Source: Diphasiastrum complanatum
Taxonomy: Eukaryota > Streptophyta > Lycopodiopsida > Lycopodiales > Lycopodiaceae
Assembly (NCBI GenBank): GCA_029204225.1
Contig: CM055100.1
Coordinates: forward strand, 67,409,395 to 67,473,394
Direction: 5' to 3'
DNA: 64,000 nt
The notes under the pieces were generated by a model. It did no database searches. It worked only from the letters and a program-made list of their open reading frames with translations, and was not told the origin of the DNA. This document shows, in pieces, positions 54,790 through 63,961 of this stretch. Made by a program: the position numbers and the translations under genes. Position 1 is the stretch's first letter; the number at the start of each line of letters is the position of its first letter.

Positions 54790-55190
54790 AAAGTGCTAGT
54801 AGGCTAAAGTGCAGGTAGGGCTAAAGTGCTAGTAGGCTAAAGTGCAAGTAGGGCTAAAAATGACCGTTTGGGCTTAAAAAGTGACCGACGGAAATAACCG
54901 TTAGATCGAATGTAGCCGACGGAGCATGAGAAGCACAAACTGCAGAAATAGCTAATTTTTTAAATTTTTCTAAGACTAGCAGTACCAACCAATGCCGATG
55001 ATGCAGAAAAAACTGCTAAAAATAGGCATGGGGCAAAAATAGCTAAACTACCTGAAAAAGCAGTAAAACCCCGAGCTAATGCTTCAAGGGGTGAAGATTA
55101 CAATGGAAAGAGTAAAACCCTGAGCAAATGCTTCGAAGGGTGAACAATACATAGTAAAACCTCGAGCCAATGCTCCGAGGGTGAGGAAGT
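54790..55190 (-). repeat. Short tandem repeats in the PLE 3' non-coding region
   Basis: A 34-bp unit (AAAGTGCTAGTAGGCTAAAGTG...) is repeated twice at 54790-54860. About 45-bp units (GTAAAACC(C)CGAGC.AATGCTTC.A.GGGTGA) are repeated three times at 55063-55185. The same arrays occur in copy 3 and the partial copy. Confidence 0.8.
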
Positions 55191-55193
55191 ACA

Positions 55194-57053
55194 TCAGTGA
55201 AATCTACTGTGAACCAAGTAACCCTGTAAGTTACGAGCCCGGAGCCAACAGATGATAGGCCGTCCGAAAAGTGTCGATAACTGCGGATCTTTCAGGAATG
55301 CGTCCGAGAGTTTAGGGTTTAGGAATGCCCCAAGGTTTAGAGCCTGAGTAAAAGGAGAGTGCTCAAGCTTCAGCACCAGGGGGGCCCGCCGAACTCTAGG
55401 AGGACCAGGAAGACATGCATCGAGAAGAGTAGATCTATCACTGTATGAAGCAGCAGCAGCAAAGCAAAGCAGGATGAATGCTCTGGGATAGCCACGAGCA
55501 CGCAAGCGCTGATAAAAGCTGTGTCGAAGAGCAAGAAACCCATCCAAGGTACTTTCTCTGAGAATATAACGCTGAAGCTCGCCAAGAATGAAAGCACGCT
55601 TCTGGTGACGCGGGTGGCAGGAAGACCAAGGTAAATACTGATACCTGTTAAGGCTCTTCTGATGACAACTGGAAGAAAGGATACCAGAAGAGCGAAAAGC
55701 AGCATCCTTCGAAAAACAAATGTCGAGGATATCTATACTGAAGTCCGAAATCTGCCAGTGTATATGAATGGAGTCCACCAAGGAATCATACCTAGAGAGC
55801 CAATGCTCAAGAGAAGTGCGAGAACCCTGCCAGATACCAAAACCATCGTCGATGAAGCGCCTGAAGTAGATAGGCCAGGAGGAAGGGGTCGAAGAAACTG
55901 CCAAATCATGCTCCAAACTGCAAAGGAAGAGACAAGCGTAGACAACTGCAAAGCTGGTACCCATAGCTGTACCTCTGACCTGAAGCCAAAAATCTGCATC
56001 AAACTGAATGTAGTTATGCTCAAGGACTAAAGAGGCAAGATTGAGAACAAGTCTTTCCAAAGGAACAGAGGAAAGCCTGCCAGCAATCATAGACTGAAGA
56101 CGTCGAAGACCCTCCTGAGTAGGAATACTCGGATACAGAGATTCGATGTCAAATGAAAACAGCAGAATGTCCTGACTAAACTGCCTAGAAGATAAGTCTC
56201 TCAGAAGAGCACGAGAATCCACAAGGTGATTAGTCTCCGACAAAAGAATAGGAAGTAGCTGATAATGAAGCCATCTGGACGCATGCTCAAAAATGTAACC
56301 AATGCTAGAGCAAATAGGACGACCCACCAAAACGGGCTTATGAACCTTCGGAAGAAGATAAAATAAGCAGGCACGAAAACCAGTAGCAGGCACAAAAAGG
56401 ATAAACTTAAGAGTAGCAGAATCAATAGTGCCTAAAGCATGAGCAGGAACAACTAAAGATTCAAGTAAACTCCATAAGTAAGACCAAGGGATGTGCGGAA
56501 CAGAGAGATAAACTGAGGTATCGTGAAGATGCCTATATGCTTCAGAAACATACCAAGATCTGGAGAGAATGGTAACCCCTAAATTCTTATCAGCAGGTTT
56601 AATGACAATAGACTCATCAGAACGAAGCGAGCGAAGAGCTAGCATAAGCCTACCATGAAGAAAAGGAGAAAAAGAGTTTCTGGAGACAGCAGAAAGGCGA
56701 GAAAGGATAATATCACGACCCATAGAAATAATACTCTCAAGTTCAGGGTTTAGGTCGAAATTACTCCAGGAAAGGTTAGGAATACGAAAAAGAGGAGTAG
56801 AATCCACACTGTTTCTAAAATGAAAAGACAAGCGTAAAGTACGAGCAAACGAATCAAAAGCAGAAAGAACAGAGTCATGAGAAGGAGGAGAGGGGTGAGG
56901 AATAAACCCGAGACCATAACTGAGAAGCTTCCTCTCATGGAAGGAAAGAGTGCGATGAGCCAGGTTATGAATAGCAGTATTGGTGATTCTGTGATCCACC
57001 TGGAACGTCGAGAACCTCCCAAAGAGAAAGACTGCATAGCCATGTCGATCCAT
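55194..57053 (-). CDS. Penelope-type reverse transcriptase (ORF2), copy 2, intact
   Basis: 619 residues from the ATG at 57053, chosen because it overlaps the ORF1 stop. Motifs in order: KPADKNLGVTIL (about 152-163), LPKVHKP and RPICSSIG (234-252), and motif A FDIESLYPSIP with catalytic Asp at about 302. Motif B RGTAMGTSFA is at 360-369, and motif C FRRFIDDGF has Asp-Asp at 402-403. Then come DILDICF (441-447), the PLE-typical YLPWSSCHPRHQKRAFI region (472-489), and the C-terminal RARNLQGYLVHS (605-616). The protein ends there; the GIY-YIG endonuclease of canonical PLEs is absent. Inferred role: copying element RNA from a telomeric 3' overhang. Codons for LNPKL (578-582) are made of telomere-like repeat (55311-55323). 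Confidence 0.93.
   Translation of the reverse strand: MDRHGYAVFLFGRFSTFQVDHRITNTAIHNLAHRTLSFHERKLLSYGLGFIPHPSPPSHDSVLSAFDSFARTLRLSFHFRNSVDSTPLFRIPNLSWSNFDLNPELESIISMGRDIILSRLSAVSRNSFSPFLHGRLMLALRSLRSDESIVIKPADKNLGVTILSRSWYVSEAYRHLHDTSVYLSVPHIPWSYLWSLLESLVVPAHALGTIDSATLKFILFVPATGFRACLFYLLPKVHKPVLVGRPICSSIGYIFEHASRWLHYQLLPILLSETNHLVDSRALLRDLSSRQFSQDILLFSFDIESLYPSIPTQEGLRRLQSMIAGRLSSVPLERLVLNLASLVLEHNYIQFDADFWLQVRGTAMGTSFAVVYACLFLCSLEHDLAVSSTPSSWPIYFRRFIDDGFGIWQGSRTSLEHWLSRYDSLVDSIHIHWQISDFSIDILDICFSKDAAFRSSGILSSSCHQKSLNRYQYLPWSSCHPRHQKRAFILGELQRYILRESTLDGFLALRHSFYQRLRARGYPRAFILLCFAAAASYSDRSTLLDACLPGPPRVRRAPLVLKLEHSPFTQALNLGAFLNPKLSDAFLKDPQLSTLFGRPIICWLRARNLQGYLVHSRFH
55311..55323 (+). repeat. 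Telomere-like motif inside ORF2 (copy 2)
   Basis: TTTAGGGTTTAGG on the plus strand. On the coding strand it encodes part of LNPKL in frame. Confidence 0.9.
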
Positions 57054-59062
57054 CAAGGGCCACCAGAAGAGCTTCCGAGAACGGTGCCCTTCATGACTGG
57101 AGAACGGTTCCTTGGTGAAGCTGGATTTTGTCCCTTGCCACTGTACTGAAATCTCTGAGTGTTCTGCCTTTGATTTTCTTGCTTTCTTTGATTTCCTTGC
57201 CTTCTTTGATTTCCTTGTCTTCTTTGATTTGCCATTCGATTTTGATTTTGACCTTGCTCTTGCCTCGGAATTTGGTTTGACCAGGAAACTCTCTTTTGGG
57301 GAGAGGGTGTCTTGGTTTTGAGAGAACCAGGAAGAGGTAAAAGGGGGCCTAAGGTGCTCCGGGAAGATGAATGCAATGCAGCGGAAGGGGTGGGAGCAGT
57401 CCCATTCCTGCGAGGCCCGTTTCCCTGACGAGAAGGGCTAGGAGAAGGCTTGCGACGTGAAGAAGGAGGAGTTGTAGAGCGGCCTCGATTCTTAAGGATA
57501 GGAGTGGGAGAAGAGCTTTGGGGCTTGCCTAAAAGTCTGTTGATCTCCACTTTTAACTCTTTAAGAAGGTCTTGCTTGACAGAGAGGGTAGCTTTTTTAA
57601 CGAGCTCGGAAACACCAACATCAGAGGGGATGGATTGTGCTTCAGTCATGGCTTCATCACGGGCAAGGTTTCTATCTTTCAAAGCATTCTCTTGAACAGC
57701 AGAAGAAATGGCAAAATCGGAATGGAGAGTATAGACAAAGAAATCCCAGGCGTTCATGGCATCTTGAAGGAGAGACTCAAGGGCCAAAGAAAAGGTGGAA
57801 GAGCCAAAATGAGAGAGTAAAGGGTCAACGGGAGGGCAAGACTTAGTTTTTACTTCCAAAAGACGAAGTCTGAGAGTTTCCGTGGCCGAATCCAAAATGC
57901 TTTTGATACTCAAAAGATCTTTTTCTTTTACCTCAAGGAGAGCAAGGTGAAGACCGTTGCGGAATTTTAGAGTCAAATCCCGAACTTTTGATTCTAAAGC
58001 CTCTTGATGAAAATCGGAACCCTGCAGCTTTGGGAAAGCAATGCGGCAAGAATGAGGCGTTTCACCGGCGACAAGTTGGCTCTTAAGCTTTTCAATGGAA
58101 GCATGAAGGCTGTGGTATTTACGGAAATCCCGCTTATAGGAGGCCATTGAATCTTTCAGAATGGATTGAATTGCAGAAGAAAAGGACGGATGCTCCAATT
58201 CTTGAAGAAACTGGTTCTTAGGCAATTGCAGAGATGGCAAAGAAGCGGGATTGACAGCGGGATTGGAAGAAGATGGAGCGGAAAAAACTTGCGGCGAAGC
58301 AAAAAGAGGAGCGAGCTGCTGTAACAGAGAGGGGTTTTGTTGCAGTAGTTGCTGTAAAGCGGCAAGAGCGGCAGCGGACGGCGGTGGCGGTACGGTGGCA
58401 GCGAATGGCGACGGTACGGCGGCGTCGGGCTGCGGCAAACCAGCGGCTGTGGCAGCGAAGGCAGCGGAGCTGGCAGCGGGATCAGGGGCAGCGGCAGCAG
58501 CAGCAGCAGACTGCTGCGCAGCAGCAGTCTGTACGGACTGCTGTACGGACTGCTGCTGCGCAGCACTGAGAAAATGCTGCTGCGCAGCAGCTTGCAGCGC
58601 GGCGGCAGGCTGGAACGCGGCGGCAGCGAGCTGGAGCGAGGAGGAGGAGGCAGCGAGCTGGAGCGAGGAGGGGAAGCAGGCGGCAGCGGACTGCTGCGCA
58701 GCAGCAGAGGGCGGCGGAAGGACCTGCGCAGCAGCAAGAAGAAGCTGCGCAGGGTTTTGCAGGGGAGGCGCATCCTGAGCAGGCGGAAAGGCGACGAAGG
58801 CGGCCTGATCCGGGGGTGGAGGAGCGATGAATCCCTGAAAAGAGGTGCTCAGAGCGGGCAGCGATGGCTGAGGATGATCAGAGGTAGAAGCAGCAGCAGC
58901 ATTAGCCATTTCTTCCTCGGAAAGCAGCATACCGGCAGCACGAGCTTGAGCATACAAAATGATCTGTTGTTGTTGCCAGAAATCAGGAGCTTCTTCCATA
59001 GCTGAAGAGGGAGTTCTCGAACGCTTCCGGGGTCTCACAGAATCTTCTTCGCTAGCTATCAT
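57053..59062 (-). CDS. PLE ORF1 protein, copy 2, intact
   Basis: 669 residues from the ATG at 59062; an upstream in-frame TTG exists but an ATG start is preferred. It has an NLS-like RPRKRSRTP near residue 10 and an Ala/Gln/Pro-rich low-complexity region (about 50-270). A helical conserved region (about 280-490) contains SCRIAFPKLQGSDFHQE, LALLEVKEKDLLSIKSIL and WDFFVYTLHSDFAISS. A Ser/Pro-rich stretch follows, then a basic Asn/Gln/Arg tail with NQRRQG repeats (about 600-625). Identical in sequence to copy 3. It is probably an RNA-binding partner of the RT, possibly nuclear; that is inference. Its TGA overlaps the RT start (TGATG). Confidence 0.88.
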   Translation of the reverse strand: MIASEEDSVRPRKRSRTPSSAMEEAPDFWQQQQIILYAQARAAGMLLSEEEMANAAAASTSDHPQPSLPALSTSFQGFIAPPPPDQAAFVAFPPAQDAPPLQNPAQLLLAAAQVLPPPSAAAQQSAAACFPSSLQLAASSSSLQLAAAAFQPAAALQAAAQQHFLSAAQQQSVQQSVQTAAAQQSAAAAAAAPDPAASSAAFAATAAGLPQPDAAVPSPFAATVPPPPSAAALAALQQLLQQNPSLLQQLAPLFASPQVFSAPSSSNPAVNPASLPSLQLPKNQFLQELEHPSFSSAIQSILKDSMASYKRDFRKYHSLHASIEKLKSQLVAGETPHSCRIAFPKLQGSDFHQEALESKVRDLTLKFRNGLHLALLEVKEKDLLSIKSILDSATETLRLRLLEVKTKSCPPVDPLLSHFGSSTFSLALESLLQDAMNAWDFFVYTLHSDFAISSAVQENALKDRNLARDEAMTEAQSIPSDVGVSELVKKATLSVKQDLLKELKVEINRLLGKPQSSSPTPILKNRGRSTTPPSSRRKPSPSPSRQGNGPRRNGTAPTPSAALHSSSRSTLGPLLPLPGSLKTKTPSPQKRVSWSNQIPRQEQGQNQNRMANQRRQGNQRRQGNQRKQENQRQNTQRFQYSGKGQNPASPRNRSPVMKGTVLGSSSGGP

Positions 59063-59208
59063 AAAGACACGAATAGGGTTAAGCAACTAAGAGAAATATG
59101 TAGCAGTAGAGAAGAAGATAAACGATACAATGAACGAATCAGAGTAGTAAACTAAAGAGAGACGGATCATGACAGATCTTAATCACATGTAAAGCGAGTG
59201 AGAGGAAG

Positions 59209-59314
<106 letters not shown>

Positions 59315-59359
59315 ACACTTTTGCACACAAATGAAGAGAAAGTACTGATCAATAGCAAA

Positions 59360-59399
59360 GCCAGACTAGTTTCGCTCGTGAGAGCTCATCAGTGGCGCT
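59360..59399 (-). ncRNA. Type I hammerhead ribozyme, PLE copy 3
   Basis: Same sequence and folding as at 54621-54660, with CTGATGA at 59392-59386 and the predicted cut between 59364 and 59363. Cutting here and at 54625/54624 would release a unit-length RNA of about 4739 nt carrying ORF1 and ORF2 of copy 2. Confidence 0.9.
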
Positions 59400-59475
59400 A
59401 AGGAAGAGGTGGACAGACCCCACACTCTCCAAAAGTACTAACTACAAGTGAGAGCAAAAGTGAGCCAAGGTATGG

Positions 59476-59483
59476 CTTTTATA
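59476..59483 (-). promoter_or_regulatory. TATA box, PLE copy 3
   Basis: TATAAAAG on the minus strand. It is placed to drive transcription of copy 2 from the junction region supplied by copy 3. Confidence 0.5.
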
Positions 59484-60049
59484 CTAGAAGAAATGGAATA
59501 ATCCCTGAGCATATGCTTCCAAGGGTCCAAAGTGCTAGTAGGCTAAAGTGCAGGTAGGGCTAAAGTGCTAGTAGGCTAAAGTGCAAGTAGGGCTAAAAAT
59601 GACCGTTTGGGCTTAAAAAGTGACCGACGGAAATAACCGTTAGATCGAATGTAGCCGACGGAGCATGAGAAGCACAAACTGCAGAAATAGCTAATTTTTT
59701 AAATTTTTCTAAGACTAGCAGTACCAACCAATGCCGATGATGCAGAAAAAACTGCTAAAAATAGGCATGGGGCAAAAATAGCTAAACTACCTGAAAAAGC
59801 AGTAAAACCCCGAGCTAATGCTTCAAGGGGTGAAGATTACAATGGAAAGAGTAAAACCCTGAGCAAATGCTTCGAAGGGTGAACAATACATAGTAAAACC
59901 TCGAGCCAATGCTCCGAGGGTGAGGAAGTACATCAGTGAAATCTACTGTGAACCAAGTAACCCTGTAAGTTACGAGCCCGGAGCCAACAGATGATAGGCC
60001 GTCCGAAAAGTGTCGATAACTGCGGATCTTTCAGGAATGCGTCCGAGAG

Positions 60050-60076
60050 TTTAGGGTTTAGGGTTTAGGGTTTAGG
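60050..60076 (+). repeat. Expanded telomere-like motif inside ORF2 (copy 3)
   Basis: 27 bp of TTTAGGG repeat against 13 bp in copy 2; the extra 14 bp shifts the reading frame. Confidence 0.93.
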
Positions 60077-61806
60077 AATGCCCCAAGGTTTAGAGCCTGA
60101 GTAAAAGGAGAGTGCTCAAGCTTCAGCACCAGGGGGGCCCGCCGAACTCTAGGAGGACCAGGAAGACATGCATCGAGAAGAGTAGATCTATCACTGTATG
60201 AAGCAGCAGCAGCAAAGCAAAGCAGGATGAATGCTCTGGGATAGCCACGAGCACGCAAGCGCTGATAAAAGCTGTGTCGAAGAGCAAGAAACCCATCCAA
60301 GGTACTTTCTCTGAGAATATAACGCTGAAGCTCGCCAAGAATGAAAGCACGCTTCTGGTGACGCGGGTGGCAGGAAGACCAAGGTAAATACTGATACCTG
60401 TTAAGGCTCTTCTGATGACAACTGGAAGAAAGGATACCAGAAGAGCGAAAAGCAGCATCCTTCGAAAAACAAATGTCGAGGATATCTATACTGAAGTCCG
60501 AAATCTGCCAGTGTATATGAATGGAGTCCACCAAGGAATCATACCTAGAGAGCCAATGCTCAAGAGAAGTGCGAGAACCCTGCCAGATACCAAAACCATC
60601 GTCGATGAAGCGCCTGAAGTAGATAGGCCAGGAGGAAGGGGTCGAAGAAACTGCCAAATCATGCTCCAAACTGCAAAGGAAGAGACAAGCGTAGACAACT
60701 GCAAAGCTGGTACCCATAGCTGTACCTCTGACCTGAAGCCAAAAATCTGCATCAAACTGAATGTAGTTATGCTCAAGGACTAAAGAGGCAAGATTGAGAA
60801 CAAGTCTTTCCAAAGGAACAGAGGAAAGCCTGCCAGCAATCATAGACTGAAGACGTCGAAGACCCTCCTGAGTAGGAATACTCGGATACAGAGATTCGAT
60901 GTCAAATGAAAACAGCAGAATGTCCTGACTAAACTGCCTAGAAGATAAGTCTCTCAGAAGAGCACGAGAATCCACAAGGTGATTAGTCTCCGACAAAAGA
61001 ATAGGAAGTAGCTGATAATGAAGCCATCTGGACGCATGCTCAAAAATGTAACCAATGCTAGAGCAAATAGGACGACCCACCAAAACGGGCTTATGAACCT
61101 TCGGAAGAAGATAAAATAAGCAGGCACGAAAACCAGTAGCAGGCACAAAAAGGATAAACTTAAGAGTAGCAGAATCAATAGTGCCTAAAGCATGAGCAGG
61201 AACAACTAAAGATTCAAGTAAACTCCATAAGTAAGACCAAGGGATGTGCGGAACAGAGAGATAAACTGAGGTATCGTGAAGATGCCTATATGCTTCAGAA
61301 ACATACCAAGATCTGGAGAGAATGGTAACCCCTAAATTCTTATCAGCAGGTTTAATGACAATAGACTCATCAGAACGAAGCGAGCGAAGAGCTAGCATAA
61401 GCCTACCATGAAGAAAAGGAGAAAAAGAGTTTCTGGAGACAGCAGAAAGGCGAGAAAGGATAATATCACGACCCATAGAAATAATACTCTCAAGTTCAGG
61501 GTTTAGGTCGAAATTACTCCAGGAAAGGTTAGGAATACGAAAAAGAGGAGTAGAATCCACACTGTTTCTAAAATGAAAAGACAAGCGTAAAGTACGAGCA
61601 AACGAATCAAAAGCAGAAAGAACAGAGTCATGAGAAGGAGGAGAGGGGTGAGGAATAAACCCGAGACCATAACTGAGAAGCTTCCTCTCATGGAAGGAAA
61701 GAGTGCGATGAGCCAGGTTATGAATAGCAGTATTGGTGATTCTGTGATCCACCTGGAACGTCGAGAACCTCCCAAAGAGAAAGACTGCATAGCCATGTCG
61801 ATCCAT
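60058..61806 (-). CDS. Penelope-type reverse transcriptase (ORF2), copy 3, C-terminally truncated
   Basis: 582 residues from the ATG at 61806. It is identical to copy 2 through all catalytic motifs (FDIESLYPSIP, RGTAMGTSFA, FIDD) and the SCHPRHQKRAF region. At the telomere-like motif two extra repeat units shift the frame and the protein ends ...FLNPKP. It loses the last 40 residues, including the conserved RNLQGYLVHS segment. Whether it remains active is unknown. Confidence 0.92.
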   Translation of the reverse strand: MDRHGYAVFLFGRFSTFQVDHRITNTAIHNLAHRTLSFHERKLLSYGLGFIPHPSPPSHDSVLSAFDSFARTLRLSFHFRNSVDSTPLFRIPNLSWSNFDLNPELESIISMGRDIILSRLSAVSRNSFSPFLHGRLMLALRSLRSDESIVIKPADKNLGVTILSRSWYVSEAYRHLHDTSVYLSVPHIPWSYLWSLLESLVVPAHALGTIDSATLKFILFVPATGFRACLFYLLPKVHKPVLVGRPICSSIGYIFEHASRWLHYQLLPILLSETNHLVDSRALLRDLSSRQFSQDILLFSFDIESLYPSIPTQEGLRRLQSMIAGRLSSVPLERLVLNLASLVLEHNYIQFDADFWLQVRGTAMGTSFAVVYACLFLCSLEHDLAVSSTPSSWPIYFRRFIDDGFGIWQGSRTSLEHWLSRYDSLVDSIHIHWQISDFSIDILDICFSKDAAFRSSGILSSSCHQKSLNRYQYLPWSSCHPRHQKRAFILGELQRYILRESTLDGFLALRHSFYQRLRARGYPRAFILLCFAAAASYSDRSTLLDACLPGPPRVRRAPLVLKLEHSPFTQALNLGAFLNPKP

Positions 61807-63815
61807 CAAGGGCCACCAGAAGAGCTTCCGAGAACGGTGCCCTTCATGACTGGAGAACGGTTCCTTGGTGAAGCTGGATTTTGTCCCTTGCCACTGTACT
61901 GAAATCTCTGAGTGTTCTGCCTTTGATTTTCTTGCTTTCTTTGATTTCCTTGCCTTCTTTGATTTCCTTGTCTTCTTTGATTTGCCATTCGATTTTGATT
62001 TTGACCTTGCTCTTGCCTCGGAATTTGGTTTGACCAGGAAACTCTCTTTTGGGGAGAGGGTGTCTTGGTTTTGAGAGAACCAGGAAGAGGTAAAAGGGGG
62101 CCTAAGGTGCTCCGGGAAGATGAATGCAATGCAGCGGAAGGGGTGGGAGCAGTCCCATTCCTGCGAGGCCCGTTTCCCTGACGAGAAGGGCTAGGAGAAG
62201 GCTTGCGACGTGAAGAAGGAGGAGTTGTAGAGCGGCCTCGATTCTTAAGGATAGGAGTGGGAGAAGAGCTTTGGGGCTTGCCTAAAAGTCTGTTGATCTC
62301 CACTTTTAACTCTTTAAGAAGGTCTTGCTTGACAGAGAGGGTAGCTTTTTTAACGAGCTCGGAAACACCAACATCAGAGGGGATGGATTGTGCTTCAGTC
62401 ATGGCTTCATCACGGGCAAGGTTTCTATCTTTCAAAGCATTCTCTTGAACAGCAGAAGAAATGGCAAAATCGGAATGGAGAGTATAGACAAAGAAATCCC
62501 AGGCGTTCATGGCATCTTGAAGGAGAGACTCAAGGGCCAAAGAAAAGGTGGAAGAGCCAAAATGAGAGAGTAAAGGGTCAACGGGAGGGCAAGACTTAGT
62601 TTTTACTTCCAAAAGACGAAGTCTGAGAGTTTCCGTGGCCGAATCCAAAATGCTTTTGATACTCAAAAGATCTTTTTCTTTTACCTCAAGGAGAGCAAGG
62701 TGAAGACCGTTGCGGAATTTTAGAGTCAAATCCCGAACTTTTGATTCTAAAGCCTCTTGATGAAAATCGGAACCCTGCAGCTTTGGGAAAGCAATGCGGC
62801 AAGAATGAGGCGTTTCACCGGCGACAAGTTGGCTCTTAAGCTTTTCAATGGAAGCATGAAGGCTGTGGTATTTACGGAAATCCCGCTTATAGGAGGCCAT
62901 TGAATCTTTCAGAATGGATTGAATTGCAGAAGAAAAGGACGGATGCTCCAATTCTTGAAGAAACTGGTTCTTAGGCAATTGCAGAGATGGCAAAGAAGCG
63001 GGATTGACAGCGGGATTGGAAGAAGATGGAGCGGAAAAAACTTGCGGCGAAGCAAAAAGAGGAGCGAGCTGCTGTAACAGAGAGGGGTTTTGTTGCAGTA
63101 GTTGCTGTAAAGCGGCAAGAGCGGCAGCGGACGGCGGTGGCGGTACGGTGGCAGCGAATGGCGACGGTACGGCGGCGTCGGGCTGCGGCAAACCAGCGGC
63201 TGTGGCAGCGAAGGCAGCGGAGCTGGCAGCGGGATCAGGGGCAGCGGCAGCAGCAGCAGCAGACTGCTGCGCAGCAGCAGTCTGTACGGACTGCTGTACG
63301 GACTGCTGCTGCGCAGCACTGAGAAAATGCTGCTGCGCAGCAGCTTGCAGCGCGGCGGCAGGCTGGAACGCGGCGGCAGCGAGCTGGAGCGAGGAGGAGG
63401 AGGCAGCGAGCTGGAGCGAGGAGGGGAAGCAGGCGGCAGCGGACTGCTGCGCAGCAGCAGAGGGCGGCGGAAGGACCTGCGCAGCAGCAAGAAGAAGCTG
63501 CGCAGGGTTTTGCAGGGGAGGCGCATCCTGAGCAGGCGGAAAGGCGACGAAGGCGGCCTGATCCGGGGGTGGAGGAGCGATGAATCCCTGAAAAGAGGTG
63601 CTCAGAGCGGGCAGCGATGGCTGAGGATGATCAGAGGTAGAAGCAGCAGCAGCATTAGCCATTTCTTCCTCGGAAAGCAGCATACCGGCAGCACGAGCTT
63701 GAGCATACAAAATGATCTGTTGTTGTTGCCAGAAATCAGGAGCTTCTTCCATAGCTGAAGAGGGAGTTCTCGAACGCTTCCGGGGTCTCACAGAATCTTC
63801 TTCGCTAGCTATCAT
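61806..63815 (-). CDS. PLE ORF1 protein, copy 3, intact
   Basis: 669 residues, the same sequence as copy 2 ORF1 (57053-59062). It starts at the ATG at 63815 and its stop overlaps the ORF2 start as TGATG. Identity over 2 kb points to very recent duplication or retrotransposition. Confidence 0.88.
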   Translation of the reverse strand: MIASEEDSVRPRKRSRTPSSAMEEAPDFWQQQQIILYAQARAAGMLLSEEEMANAAAASTSDHPQPSLPALSTSFQGFIAPPPPDQAAFVAFPPAQDAPPLQNPAQLLLAAAQVLPPPSAAAQQSAAACFPSSLQLAASSSSLQLAAAAFQPAAALQAAAQQHFLSAAQQQSVQQSVQTAAAQQSAAAAAAAPDPAASSAAFAATAAGLPQPDAAVPSPFAATVPPPPSAAALAALQQLLQQNPSLLQQLAPLFASPQVFSAPSSSNPAVNPASLPSLQLPKNQFLQELEHPSFSSAIQSILKDSMASYKRDFRKYHSLHASIEKLKSQLVAGETPHSCRIAFPKLQGSDFHQEALESKVRDLTLKFRNGLHLALLEVKEKDLLSIKSILDSATETLRLRLLEVKTKSCPPVDPLLSHFGSSTFSLALESLLQDAMNAWDFFVYTLHSDFAISSAVQENALKDRNLARDEAMTEAQSIPSDVGVSELVKKATLSVKQDLLKELKVEINRLLGKPQSSSPTPILKNRGRSTTPPSSRRKPSPSPSRQGNGPRRNGTAPTPSAALHSSSRSTLGPLLPLPGSLKTKTPSPQKRVSWSNQIPRQEQGQNQNRMANQRRQGNQRRQGNQRKQENQRQNTQRFQYSGKGQNPASPRNRSPVMKGTVLGSSSGGP

Positions 63816-63833
63816 AAAGACACGAATAGGGTT

Positions 63834-63961
63834 AAGCAACTAAGAGAAATATGTAGCAGTAGAGAAGAAGATAAACGATACAATGAACGAATCAGAGTAG
63901 TAAACTAAAGAGAGACGGATCATGACAGATCTTAATCACATGTAAAGCGAGTGAGAGGAAG

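Noticed and set aside
55370-56030. Overlapping open frames within the PLE reverse transcriptase (also 60123-60783)
   Set aside because: They lie in other frames of ORF2, lack any domain, and ORF2 itself has a full set of RT motifs.
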